Positions 1-12,800 of a stretch of DNA of 64,000 bases are shown here, in pieces (positions within the stretch are counted from its first letter, which is position 1; every line of letters starts with the position of its first letter). The notes below the pieces were generated by a model. The model ran no database searches. It saw only the letters and a list, made by a program, of their open reading frames with translations, and was not told where the DNA came from. Location: assembly GCA_963921795.1 (NCBI GenBank), contig OY997655.1, positions 8,397,322-8,461,321 of the forward strand, given 5' to 3'. Source of the DNA: Nannobrachium achirus. Lineage: Eukaryota; Chordata; Actinopteri; Myctophiformes; Myctophidae. Made by a program: the position numbers and the translations under genes.

Positions 1-1
1 A

Positions 2-235
2 CAAATTGTCAAGCTTTGCAAGTAAAGTGTCCATACCCTCGTCTTTATTTAAGTCGTCTACGGGTATTTCCATCGCCGTCTCTCTTGCACTGCCCGATAG
101 CGCCAAAACCACGGCGAGTGCTTGTTTTTTCTTCTCAAGTTCTGTAACTCTGCTCCAAATAGCGACTTCATTCTTCCAACTTTCATACGGCTTCCTCTCG
201 TCGAAGCCAGGTGGGATTCTGTAGTTTCCAGCCAT
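2..235 (-). CDS. Partial Gag-like ORF of a Ty1/Copia-type LTR retrotransposon
   Basis: On the minus strand an ATG at 235 opens a frame of 78 codons that runs off the left edge without a stop. The protein starts MAGNYRIPPGFDERKPYESW and has a WKNEV segment and a run of charged and small residues (LEKKKQALAVVLALSG). This resembles the N-terminus of Gag proteins of animal Copia-like elements, which package element RNA in cytoplasmic particles. The start was chosen because it lies 13 bases downstream of an LTR end and primer-binding-like stretch. The frame is intact as far as visible; the rest of Gag and Pol would lie to the left of the window. It could be a different LTR superfamily; the retroelement assignment itself is firmer. 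Confidence 0.65.
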   Translation of the reverse strand, partial: MAGNYRIPPGFDERKPYESWKNEVAIWSRVTELEKKKQALAVVLALSGSARETAMEIPVDDLNKDEGMDTLLAKLDNL

Positions 236-248
236 CCTCGGCTACCAA
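236..248 (-). other. Putative primer-binding site of the LTR element
   Basis: Directly inside the LTR the minus strand reads TTGGTAGCCGAGG. A tRNA-complementary stretch beginning TGG just after the LTR is usual for LTR retrotransposons. The priming tRNA was not identified. Confidence 0.4.
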
Positions 249-441
249 TGTTACTGGAATAATACAACTTTGTTGGTTCACAAGATAAGTTTATTCTCCG
301 CTCTCCCAAACGCCACCTGCACGTACACACAGTAGTTTCGACAGACAACCCACACACATCCGGCCCACCGGTTCATACCTCCACAGCACACATCTCCCCC
401 TAGCGGTTTACAGGAGATACAAGAGTGTACCAATATTAACA
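249..441 (-). mobile_element. 5' LTR of the Copia-like element (193 bp)
   Basis: The segment is bounded on the + strand by TGTTA and TAACA, the inverted short termini expected of an LTR. It sits upstream of the Gag-like ORF on the minus strand and has the short length usual for Copia elements. The flank after 441 is TGTGT; its duplicate would lie beyond the left edge, so the target-site duplication cannot be checked. Confidence 0.6.
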
Positions 442-712
442 TGTGTGTGTAAATCTCACTCTGAATGTGGTTGCACTTTCAGGAGGACACCTCTATCCTT
501 GTTTATTTGTCTGTTTTCACTGACAAGACATTTTTAAATTGGTTACAAAGATTACAAAAATGTGAAGGAGAATGCCTAAAACCCCTCCAGGGACTTGAGA
601 AGTGGCATTCTCCGGGAATATTTGTACATACAAAATTACATCAGAGTAGAAGGTATCTATCCTTTATGAATAATATAATGACATTAATACACATGTCATA
701 TCCTCCCTGCAG

Positions 713-871
713 ACTGAGGTGTTTGTGGAGGCCAACCATCCCAGCCAGGTGTTGGAGGGTCTCAACAGACAGCGTCTCAACAACACCCTGTGTGATGTGA
801 CTCTGTGCTGTGAGGGACAGCAGTTCCCCTGCCATCGTTCTGTTCTGGCCTCCTTCAGCTCCTACTTTGAG
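713..871 (+). CDS. Kelch-like gene, first visible exon (BTB start)
   Basis: Acceptor CTCCCTGCAG ends at 712 and donor GTAAAT follows 871. The 53 codons read TEVFVEANHPSQVLEGLNRQ onward to SSYFE, the first helix and strands of a BTB domain. Both ends are phase 0. There is no initiator here, so an upstream exon is required. Confidence 0.88.
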
Positions 872-3800
872 GTAAATACATGAATTGCATTGTTATAGCG
901 CTTTACAGTGGTTCCTTCATTCATCAATAAGATAAGATATAGAGGTGCTAATTTATGGAATGCCGCCAATCCAAAGAATCTTCATTACTAGTCTTTAAAG
1001 CCAACTACAAAAAAATGCTCATAGCTAAAAAGTAGTAGATATATTGATTATAGGTGTACAGGTCTGTATATAGTTTGTTGTATATATGCATGTACTCCAT
1101 TCATTGTATGTAAACTATACTTAAGCATGTTTTATACAGCGTTTATAACGTATTATTGTATGATGTTTTATTTTTATTTTTTATAATATGTATACTTATG
1201 ATTTTATAAATTAGGGGAAGTTCTTCATTAGCCACCAGGCTTCTTAACTTCTCCTGCACAATATGTCACACAAATGTATTGTTTCTTGTATTTCAACTAT
1301 GTGCTAATAAATAAATACAAAATACAAAAAAATCACTGGGAGGTGAAGTGGCCAACAGTTGACGCCAGCGTCCTCACTTCCCACATTCACACACCAATGG
1401 TGGCAAAGCTGACTGAAACAGTCCGACTCATCGGAGGCAATGTGAGGTTCAGTGTCTTGCCAAAGTACACTTCGACGTGTGGACAGGAGGAAGAGCCGGG
1501 ATTCGAACCTCCGACCCATGTATCATTGCTCTACATAAATATATTCTAAATATACACATATTTATTGACCTGCTGTTGTTACGATACCAATATCTTCGTA
1601 TAAAGCAAATTACATTTTCAATTCTGCCCCTTGGCTTTCACCGCAACCGAATATCCTAAACCATGAACACCCCAAGCCAGGGATGAGACCATATGAACAT
1701 TTCATGTCATGATTATTGTGACCAAAGAAGTTACGCGATAATAGAACTATGCCCAACTTCCCTTATCCTGGGGAGGAACATTTGCCCAAAAAATTGCTGA
1801 TCTACAAGCTCACAACGGGTCGCGTTGTGAGCTTGTAGTTCGGCTATTTTTTTGGCAAAGAGATTTGGTAGAGAGTGAAAAAAATACAGTATCAAGTACA
1901 TTATTTCCAGATCCGTTTTTTATCAATTATAGAGGGTTTAACTGGTAGATCGGCAAATAAAAGGTGAATTGATCCCAGTGCATGAAATTCCACGATAAAT
2001 TTAAATCTCCACGATACGATTAATGCGAATGTTTTTTTATCACGATAAACGATAATGGCGATTATCGTCCCAACCCTGCTCCGAGCCCTAACCATTCACC
2101 TCTCCAACCTCCACAGGCCATGTTTACCTCTGGCATGAAGGAGTCTACAGATGACAGGGTGACCATGTTTACCTCTGGCATGAAGGAGTCTACAGATGAC
2201 AGGGTGATCATGTTTACATCTGGCATGAAGGAGTCTACAGATGACAGGGTGATCATGAGTGGAGTGGAAGCTCAGATGTTGGGACTGCTGGTGGACTTTG
2301 CCTACACTTACAGGGTGTCCATCTCCCCGGATAATGTGCAGGTAATGTAGTATCATCACTCATTGACAATAAGGCTTGCCCACCTGCCCCCGGCAGGTAA
2401 ATAAAACTTTCGGGCAGGTGGAGTTTACTTTCAGGTTGCTTGACCGGGAAAGTGCTCATATGAGAGGGGGGCGGAACCATTGATAAACACAACACGAGAT
2501 ACAGTATCTGTCTATGTCTAAACACCTGAACATGTCTTCTGGTCTGTTGAATGTAAAATAAGAGCAGTTACCTATAATGTGCTGTTTTCACTGTTGCTAC
2601 ACTTAACAATATTAGTGTGTGAACTCAGTCATATTCAATTCAATTGCTACAGTATGTAGGTATATGGATGCATTTTTAATTTGTTATCGCATAGCCCCAA
2701 AAAGTGTTAAATTGAACCGTAATTCAAATTTTACCTATCATTTTATAATGGACGATTTACTTTTCGGGCAAGTGACTATGACTATGTCAACCCCTGATCA
2801 TCATCCGGGAAATCTCTCTCTTTCGAACGACCGTCATTTTGACAAAGGAGCGTCGGTAGGGTTAGCGGCCTAAGTGCTCCCATCATCATCAAACATTATT
2901 CATTGTCTCCATGTTTGGCCTACAAACATAGCAGATCTACAAGCTCACAGCGCGTCTGCGAGCTTGTAGATCTATTTTTGAAACATATTTCCAAGTCTTT
3001 GAATTTATCTTTCAAATCTCTGCGTGTGGGGGTCCCTGGAACAACATATATTTGGATGGGGCCAAAGGCCAAATACTGTACATGTCATTTTGGGGGTCCT
3101 TTACTTGAAAGAGTTTGAGAACCACTAATTTAGAAAAAGGATTTAGAAGATAGCAGATCTACAAGCTGTGAGCTTGTATATCTGCACATTTTGTTAATAG
3201 TTAAAGCATAAAATACTGGTTAAAATAATAATGCCTTGCGGCTCTAAATGAACACATGTTGTTCATGTGCTTCTGCTCAGCCCCTGCTAGCAGCCTCAGA
3301 CCTGTTGGATGTCAGCGCTGTGAGAGAGGCCTGCTCTGACTACATGGAGCGTCACATGGACGTCAACAACTGTGTAGAGATGTTCTGCTGTGCAGACGAC
3401 CACTCCTGTGAAATGCTGGAGGAACAGAGCATGGAGTACATTCTGGAGCACTTCACCGAGGTCTACCAACAGGTTAGTTCGGGGGTCAGCAACCCGCGGC
3501 TCTAGAGCCGCATGCGGCTCTTTAGCGCCACCCTAGTGGCTCCCTGGAGCTTTTTCAAAAATGTATGAAAATGGGGGGGAAATTTTTGTTTTTGTTTTAC
3601 CGATTTTTTTTATCGTCACTGTTGGGCAGAAACCTTTTATCTCCAAGTTTCAAATTTGTATGTTTTTTCTTTTTTTTTTTCGCAAAGTAAAGCCCTGCTT
3701 CATCATACAAGACTGCTGCACAAAAGTAGTAAAAACAGCAGATCTACAAGCACACCGCGAGGCGTTGTGTGCTTGTAGATCGGCTGTTTTCACTAGTTTA

Positions 3801-6800
3801 GTTCATTTTTTAAATGATAAATACAGAACGAAGTTATGGACATAGTACAAGGTTTCCACCCGACAACGACGATATATAAGGCTTTTATTAAAAAAAATGC
3901 GGCTCCAGACAGATTTTTCAACATTTTGGGTTGCCGACCCCTGGGTTAGTTAGTGATTGAAGGATCATACACTAACCACGTTTTGTTGTTGTTGTTGTTG
4001 TTTGTCTGTTGGCTTTTCCCTCCCATTACTTTACAGTTTACAGTTGAACCTTTAGGCATTTAGCAGATGTTTTTAATCCAAAGTGACTTACAATAAGCAG
4101 GTAATACATCAATATAATAAGCAAGATAATATGTCAACAAAACAATAATAATAACATAGGTAGACCACGCACCTAATCAGTATAAACTTCTAAAACCTAA
4201 AAATGCTATCTATCTTCTTGTGTGGTCATTGAGGGAAGGGGAGTGTTACAGTAGTGCTATGGGTTTAGGTGGAGTCTGAAGAGGTGAGTCTTCAGGCCAC
4301 GGTGGAAGCTAGGGAGTGAGTGCTTTAGTTCTAAGTGCGACAGGGAGTTTATTCCACAGTTTAGGGGGCCAGGAGGGCAAATTGTCTAGGACGAGTGGAT
4401 TTTTGTCCTGGGGTTTTTAGCAAGGGTTCTGTCAGCATCCCTGTGTTGGCTGATCTAAGTGAACGGATGGGTTTTTTATTTATTTACCATTATTACTCGA
4501 CCTGTCATCACCACAGCTAACCCAGGCCTGGGTAGAAACATTCAATCATTGGCCAGTGAATGGATATCATATCATATCATATATATATATTTTATATTAA
4601 CAATCTAGTTAGTCACATTTCACGAAACAAACCATCACCAGTGAGCACTTCAGAGGAGAAAAGGTTACTTCCGTATAAACTATCTCAACAAAATACATTA
4701 CTAAAATCTACTCTAATCTACTTTTTCCCCCAATCAATAGGAAGAGTTCCTCTCTCTCTCTGTGGAGAGAGTGACACAGATTCTTGCCAGCGACCATCTC
4801 AACGTGCCCAAGGAGGACACGGTGTTTAAGGCAGCCATGTTGTGGTTGGAGAAGTGTCCTTCTCACAGGGAGAACTTTGAAAAGGTCAGTGCTTTCTTTC
4901 TTTCCTTCCTATCGATCAGGGGTTTTCAAAGTGGGTGACGGGGCACCCTGGGGTGCCACGATGGCAGTCCAGGGGTGCCGCGAGATCATTTGATAATATT
5001 TGGAATTTATTTGGACACTTGAAGAAATATTTAGTATCACAAAGTTATTTTCAGTCAGTTCTAACCAAAATGGCTATTATCTCAACGTTTTCCTCGCAAT
5101 ATAACCACTAAAATATCGTCACTGTCAGGCAGAAACCTCTGTCGCACAAAACTAGTGAAAACAGCAGATCTACAAGCACACAACGCCTCGCGAGTTTAGT
5201 ACATTTTATCGTTGATAAATACAAAACGAACGGTTTTGGACATACAAGGTTTCCACCCGACAACGACGATATGCTATAAAGGTGCTGGGAGTGAAAATTA
5301 TAATGTAAGGGTGCCTCGGATTAAAGAAATATTCATGGGGTGCCCTGAGACAAAAAGGTTTGGGAACCCCTGCTATAGATACAGTAGGTCTCCTACCAGG
5401 TATGTATGCTTGGCCTCTAAACACAATGCTTGCTGGTGATATATGATGTTTTCCCCCCAAGATCCAGTTGGACTAGTAAATAACTTTTGTGTTCTTTAAG
5501 GTTCTGGAGCAGATCCGTCTGCCTCTCATCAGTCCCTCCTACCTCCACACTGTGGTTGAGCGTCTGGATGAGGTGAAAGATCACCAGGGCTGCCAGAGGT
5601 TCATATCTGAGGCCAAGGGGGAGCAGCCTTACAGTAACACAACAGGCCCACGCAGGACCACAGGTACCCTGCTGAATACTTGCGTGCTTGTTTAAACTGA
5701 TATACAACTGTGTTTTTAATGCTAATTGCATCATCATGATTTAATTATCTACATTTTACAATTCACCCTTAACACAGTGGTTGCCAGGTATATCACTAAT
5801 TAATTCGGTAGCTTCTGCCAGGGTTTTTCAGTGTTTTTACGTGACTTTCAAGCCTCCATGAACACAGCGATTCGTCTTTTCTCTCATCCGGTAAAGAAAA
5901 AATCATACTGCCATCCCTGCCATTCCATTTTCTCCCGATGGATTATGGGGATTTGAGTTTTAGTGTCAGTGCCGGGTGCTATGGAGCCACGGCTACGGCT
6001 ACGGTTTACAATCTACTATCTGACTGACCACTGCTCCTTCTCTCCTGCTTGTTGAAGTGTTCGTGACGGTGGGAAGAGGGGCCGAGAAGGCGGCAGCGGG
6101 GAGATCGACCAATAAGAAGAAGAAGTTTCACAAAGTGGAGAGCTTTGACCCTCTCACCAGTCAGTGGACCACTCTGGGACGGCTGCCCCAGAAGGTAGAG
6201 GCGTACGCTGTGCTCATGTCAGGTGAGGATCAACTTGTAGTGGGTCCTACTCTGTTTGGACAATCTAAAGGACGACTTCACCACTTTTCAACCTGTCTTC
6301 ATATAATTAGCCAGTAGCTATGCCCCTCCCAAAATGCTTTTGTCCAATACTAGCTTAGAATAACTTCCGCCTTGGCAAGCTGCCGGTTGCTAAGCTAGCA
6401 TTGGACAAAAGCTTTTTCGGGAGGGGCATAGCTACTGGCTAATTGGTCCTCACTAATGTTCATGATAAAATAGCAACCAAAAACAATCCTACTCGGTCTG
6501 TGTCTCATAGTCAGGCTGTGGGCAGTTCAGAAACCCATCTAAAAGTGACATCATCGATGGGGAATCCAAGCTAATAGAAACTGCAGGCTTTCTATTCCTG
6601 AGAAGTTGCAATGTTATAATGGTTGGGATGAAAGTGAAACGTAGGTAAACATGGGCACTGTACATGTCTTTGTGTAATAATGCTTGTGCTCCTGGCACAA
6701 GCATTTCATTGTATCTGTACCTGTATGGATATGTGTGACAATAAAACTGAACCTGAACCTGAACCTGAGGAAGCCATTGTTTTCATGATAATAAAAATCT

Positions 6801-9800
6801 AAATATGTTAAAAAAAAATTAAAAAAAAATCTGCTTAACGATGATGTCACTGGTAGATGGGTTTCTGAACTGCCCAATTGATGCGTTATCGAGTCAAAGC
6901 GCTGAAAGTCCAAGCGCTGAAAATCAATTGACTGGTTGATCAAAGCTTTGAGTAATATTCTAACTATTTGGGTCAGCCCTGCTATTGGTGAAATGTCATG
7001 AATTTCCTGGCTTGATAAGTGAACTTGAAGAAAGAGGAGCACTCATCAACGTGGGATTCAAGAATACTGTATCTCGGGTGCACGGTTCAAGCAACAACAA
7101 ACCTTTATGAAACCAACTCTCACTTAGAAGATTATTCTTATTAACACTAACCCAAGAAAGAATAATCTTTTAAGTGAGTGCTGGTTTCCTCCTTCAAAAA
7201 GGTTCGTTCATAAGTGAACTACCACAATAAAATGGAGATGAATAAGATGGAACATATATGATGTAATTTCAAGCTGTGCATGCATATTGACCCATTCAGG
7301 CCGGGAACCTATTTTAGTCTAGTACAGTGCATGTACAGTACGTACCAATATATTTGTTCTACATAGTTTAAAATCTTTATTAATGTAGGCCTAACAATCA
7401 AGGCATAACTCTTTGTTTTAATCCCACCATAGGCTCTGTTCTGTATTTGGCCGGAGGATATCGTGATGGTTCAGTCCACAACAACAGTAAAGAGATGTGG
7501 CGTTACGATGTTCATCGTAACTCCTGGTCGGAGATGGCTCCCATGAATGTGGCACGATATAACTTCAGTAAGACTGTCAAAATGTGACCTTCAATTTAAC
7601 CACATTGACCCTGGTGCCTGCCTGTTTAGCTGCATATCATGAACAGTGTGCAGTGTGCGGGTCCTATTCTGTGATGTCACTATCAGAGATCTCCTTCTGA
7701 ATATTATGCACTTTTTGTCCGACCCCCTCTCACCAGCCTTTGAGGTCTGCATCAGCCTTGTTCTATAAAGAACTTATACTATAGCAAAATGTGACAATAA
7801 AATGGATTGGTTATTTTTGAATAGCTGCAGTATAGAATTAATGGTTTAAGTGGTTAAAGGTTAGGGCAATTTAATTTAATTCAAATAATGACAAAATGGT
7901 TCTATGTTCTGATAGTACTAGTTACTATAGAGTGGACGTATTTGGACTTCAGCAGTTTCAGTGTTTGGTGGAGGAGATTTTCCTCTAATCAGGATAGAGT
8001 GGGGCCTTCCTCCAATCATGGTCTAGTGGGGGCGGGCCTTATGTGCACCAAGACCCGCAAACTTAAAAATTAAATCACTTGCCCTACCTTTAAAAGGTAG
8101 GGCTACAATTTGAAATTCAAGTTGGATGAGAGGCCGCATAGTGCATATGGCCAAGGTAATCACTTTAAACATTGTTTAACGTAGAACATAGAACCTTTTT
8201 GTGGTGAGGGTGGGTGGGAACATAGAACCTGGGGAACATAGAACCCTTTTGGGGGGGAAGTGGGGAACATTGAACCTGGGGAACATAGGGTGGACCCCGC
8301 ATAGTGCATATGGCCAAGGTAATCACTTCTAAAGCTTAGGTTTATTCATATTCTTTTCTAGGCCTGGTGCTGCTGGATGGATGTGTGTTTGCAGTGAGCG
8401 GCTCTGGGAGTGAGAGTCAGGACTCCATGGAGCGCTACCAGCCCGTCACCAACACCTGGCAGCTCATGGAGGGTGTGGGTGTGGCGGCCTACTATGATTC
8501 TGGTCACCGTAATGCAGTGGCGCTGGATGGACACCTCTATTTTATTGGTATGGAACGGGTTTATTCACCTGCAAGTTCATCCTGCTGGGTATTTTATGTA
8601 ACCAGGGTTCCCACGGTCATGAAATTCCTGGAAATATTTTGAAATTATAATTATTTTATTTTTCTAGTACTGGAAAAGTTTTGGAATTGATCAAGGGTCC
8701 TGGAAGGTCCTGGAAAAAATAGCTGTGCATTGTCTTTTTGTTATTGATTTTGTTAATACCGCTGAAATGACAAATTAAACATTGGCCAAATTGTCAAATA
8801 TTAGAGGCAGATATATTGCGAGGCGTTGTGAGCATGTAGATCTGCTATTTTCACAATAAAACCATGTTATAAAAATGTCTCTACTCTTAGTAATCGTCCG
8901 GGCTCCCCAGTTCAAATATGATTATTTCGGGGGTCACGGCCTGAAAAGGTTGAAAACCACTGGCATACACTACCTGTCTTTGGGCGTTGCGCATAGGAGT
9001 AAAGCTGGTTGCACACTGCTGCGTTTTTCGGGCCGAATATCGGAGTGAATTTCGGAGCACGCAAATAAAAAAATCAACCTCACGTTATGTCAGTCAAGTT
9101 TGCACACTGCCGCCCGTTTCGCGCACCACTTGGTCCCTTGCTCTCTCTATCTTTCTCTCTCTCCTTGCCCTGAAAAACGCATTTCGCAACGAAAAACGCA
9201 GCAGTGTGCAACCACCTTAAGCGACTCGTTATTGAGCTGAATTATTGTTATATAGTCCTGGAAATCGGCGGTTAAATATTCTGGAAAGGTTTTGGAAAAG
9301 TTTTGGAAATGAATTGGTAAAGATGTGTGGGAACCCTGTGTAATGTATGTCAAGCATAATGAATAAAGGTCTTTGCACACTGCTGCGTTTTTCGGGACGA
9401 ACATCGCAGTGAATTTCGGAGCGCAGGGAAAAAAAAAAAACAACCTCATGTTATGTCAATCACGTTTTCACACTGCCGCCCGTTTCGTATTTATTTTCGG
9501 ACCAGGGTTGATTTTTTCCGATTTTCGCAAACTTTCGCCACTGGGTCCTTTGCGCTCTCTCTCTTCTCTCTCTCCTTGGCCTGAAAAATGCTTTCGAGGA
9601 TTTCGGATTTCCAAAACGCAACGAAAACATGCAGTGCAGTGTGCAACCAGCTTAACCCATTAAGACCTTGAATGCGTTATTACACATTATTACTTTAACC
9701 ATTTTTGTATGTTTTAACTACTAAAAATAGCAGATATACAAGCTCACAGCGCACAATTCTGGTTACAAATGTTCGCTTTAAAAATACATAGATTCTAAGA

Positions 9801-12800
9801 TTTGCAAGAATTTTCATGACTTTTCAAAAATCTACAAGCTTGTGAGCTTGTATATCTGCTATTGTTTTCAATTTGTGTGTGTGTGTCTGTGCGTCTGTCC
9901 TTTTTATCCCTAGGAACTCCTAGAAAGCCAGCCTTACCCCAGGTGTCAAAGTTCAACCCTGAAACATCCGTGTGGACAGAAGTCCCTCCTATGCAGATTC
10001 TACGTGATCTCCCTGCTGTCTGCGCTCTGAACAGAAAGCTCTACGCTATAGGTATCACATAGAGATGCTACGATACCGTTCACCGATCAACTGGAATCAG
10101 TATCTGCAGATACCGATATTCCCGATCGATCGTTAAATCCACAAATTCTTCTATTTATTGTGTTACTGTAGCAGCCTTTATATTTAATGATTCTTCTTAC
10201 AAAACATTGACATTGTATATATACATTGTATAAACATTAGGAGATTACAGGCTTAGTATCCAATTCAACTTGTAGGATTTGAAGCTGAGGTTACATTCAG
10301 TCCCACAGATAAATATTGTTAAAATAGCTGATCTAGCTTGTAGATCGGCAAAGCCGATCGAGGCAAAGCCGATAACAATCAAAGCCGATAGAGGCATTAT
10401 CGGCCTATCGCGATCACTCCAGGGGCGTCAACTGGGTATGGCAGGGGTATGCAGCTGCCATACCCTGGGTCCAGGGGGGAAAAGGTTACTTTTAAATATA
10501 ACTCCATGAATGTCTCTTTGGCTATCTGTGCTGGTTATTATGTTTTTAGATTACAGTAAAATAACTACAAATGCAAAATGTGACAAAATGGTCACTTTAG
10601 CAAGGTATTATAATTATATTCTCCCCATCTTGACAGAATGGTATATTCCCAGGTTCCGCAGGTCAGCTGCACAGGTGCAATGCATTATCGTCAATTGTGG
10701 CATGTTTACTAACATGCCAAGTTTAGCTGCACTTGAGCAACCGTTCCAGGCTGCCATATCCAGCCCAAGAAACTGTAGAAACCCGGGTAAAAAAAACGGA
10801 CAAAACCATTTTTTTTTCGCGAGGACTCCCATCTTTGCCATACCCTAGCTTTTGCTGAACTGACGCCATTGGATCACTCATCGATCAATCGGCACATCTC
10901 AGGTATCATACCTGTCTGCACTCTGAATGAAAGCTCTACGCTATCGGTATTGTAATTGTAATTAGTAAGTAATTAGTAATGTGTTGTCCAAACCTTTTTC
11001 AAAGGGGGCCACATTAGAACACATTAAAACACCCAAAGGGCCGACTATATCTCCTGACAAAATGTAGATTCGGTAGGACCATAACACAATCACATACAGT
11101 GCATATGCATCACAACTACAATATTGTATTGAACTATCATCAATATTTAATATCAGTGGTCTTTTGTCAGGTGTGTGCTCTGAACAAAACACAAATGACC
11201 AAATATAACCAAACATGAAAGGTAAAAAAGACAACAAAATAGCCTTTCTTTGACCCCTTCAGAATGAGACAATAGTAAAACTACTGAATATTTTTAGATA
11301 GGGGTCCGTGGCCAAATACATCGTTTTGGGGGTCCTTGATATGAAAAAGTTTGAGCACCACTCAAATAGAAACATAGTATTTTTCAGAAACCTGTTAGTA
11401 TTTAGAATCCTTATCCAACACTTATAGAATTGAGTCAAAAATATTCAAATATTTTTCAAGAATTTTCAAAAATAGCAGATATACAAGCTCGCAGCTTGCA
11501 CTCTGCGCTTGTATATCCAGGGTTCCCACGGTCATGAAATTCCTGGAAATATTTTGAAATTAGAAAAATATTTTTCCAGTACTTGAAAAGTTTTGGAATT
11601 TATTAAGGGTCCTGGAAGGTCCTGGAAAAAAATCTATGCATTGTCTTTGGTTATGGATTTTGTTAATACCTCTGAAATGACAAATTAAACATTGGCCAAA
11701 TTGTCAAATATTAGAGGCAGAAATGTTTAAAATAGCCAATCTACATGCTCGCAACGCGAGGCGTTGTGAGCATGTAGATCTGCTATTTTCACAATAGAAA
11801 AGCGTTATACAAAATTCCTCAACTCTTAGTGCTCGTCAGGGTGGGGGGTCCCCAGTTAAAATATGATTATTTCGGGGGTCACAGCCTGAAAAGGTTGAGA
11901 ACCACTGGCATACACTACCTGTCTTTGGGCATTTCGCATAGGAGTAAGCGACTTGTTATTGAGCTGAATTATTGTTATATAGTCCTGGAAATTGGGTTAA
12001 ATATTCTGGAAAAGTTTTGGATGTGAAAAATCTGTGGGAACCCTGTATATCTGCTATTTTTCAACAGCTAAAGCATACAATAATGGAATGGTTCAAGTAA
12101 TAACACGCAATAACGCGTCCTAAATTCTTTGTCTTTACAGGTGGTCGTAATTATTCCAATATGAAGTCCAAGAGCGCCGGGCCCCATTATGTGTTTGAGA
12201 ACACGGTGGAGTGCTTGGACCCCAGGGCCGACCGGTGGACCATGTGCTCCCCCATGCTGGAGCCCCGCTTCCAGCCCCGCGTGACCCTGTTGCACGGAGA
12301 CATCTACGTCCTGGGAGGGATAGACATCAGCTTCAGGTAAGACATAGCCTCGCGTACAGTGTTTTTTTGACAGCAAATTTAGATTTTTTGATTGATTGAA
12401 GACTTTATTAGAAGAAGTTTGCATAGGGAAAAGTGCAGTTTCATGACGGTACAGTTCACTGGTACAAGGTCTACTAAAAGGAGATCCTAGAAAAGACTAA
12501 GCTTATTTCCATAGGAAACCATTAAAGTATCTCATATAACATTGAATGACAGACGGATAGAACACAGTACTATGCAGTAGATATGGTCAGGAAAAAGGGG
12601 GAAACAATAAAAAAAAAAGAAAAAAAAAAAAACATCATACAGTATAGGTAAATACAAAGAGGGGTCATGGGAGGGGAGGGATTTAGTTTTAGTCATAGTC
12701 TTTTGAATAAAATGTCATTTAGTTTTAGTCATGGTTTAGTCACCTGAAAAGTTTTAGTTTTATTCTAATTTTAGTCGACTAAATATCAAAAGATTTTTCG

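Noticed and set aside
465-800. ORF starting MWLHFQEDTS overlapping the first kelch-like exon
   Set aside because: It reads a different frame from the BTB exon and has no domain similarity; not the missing first exon.
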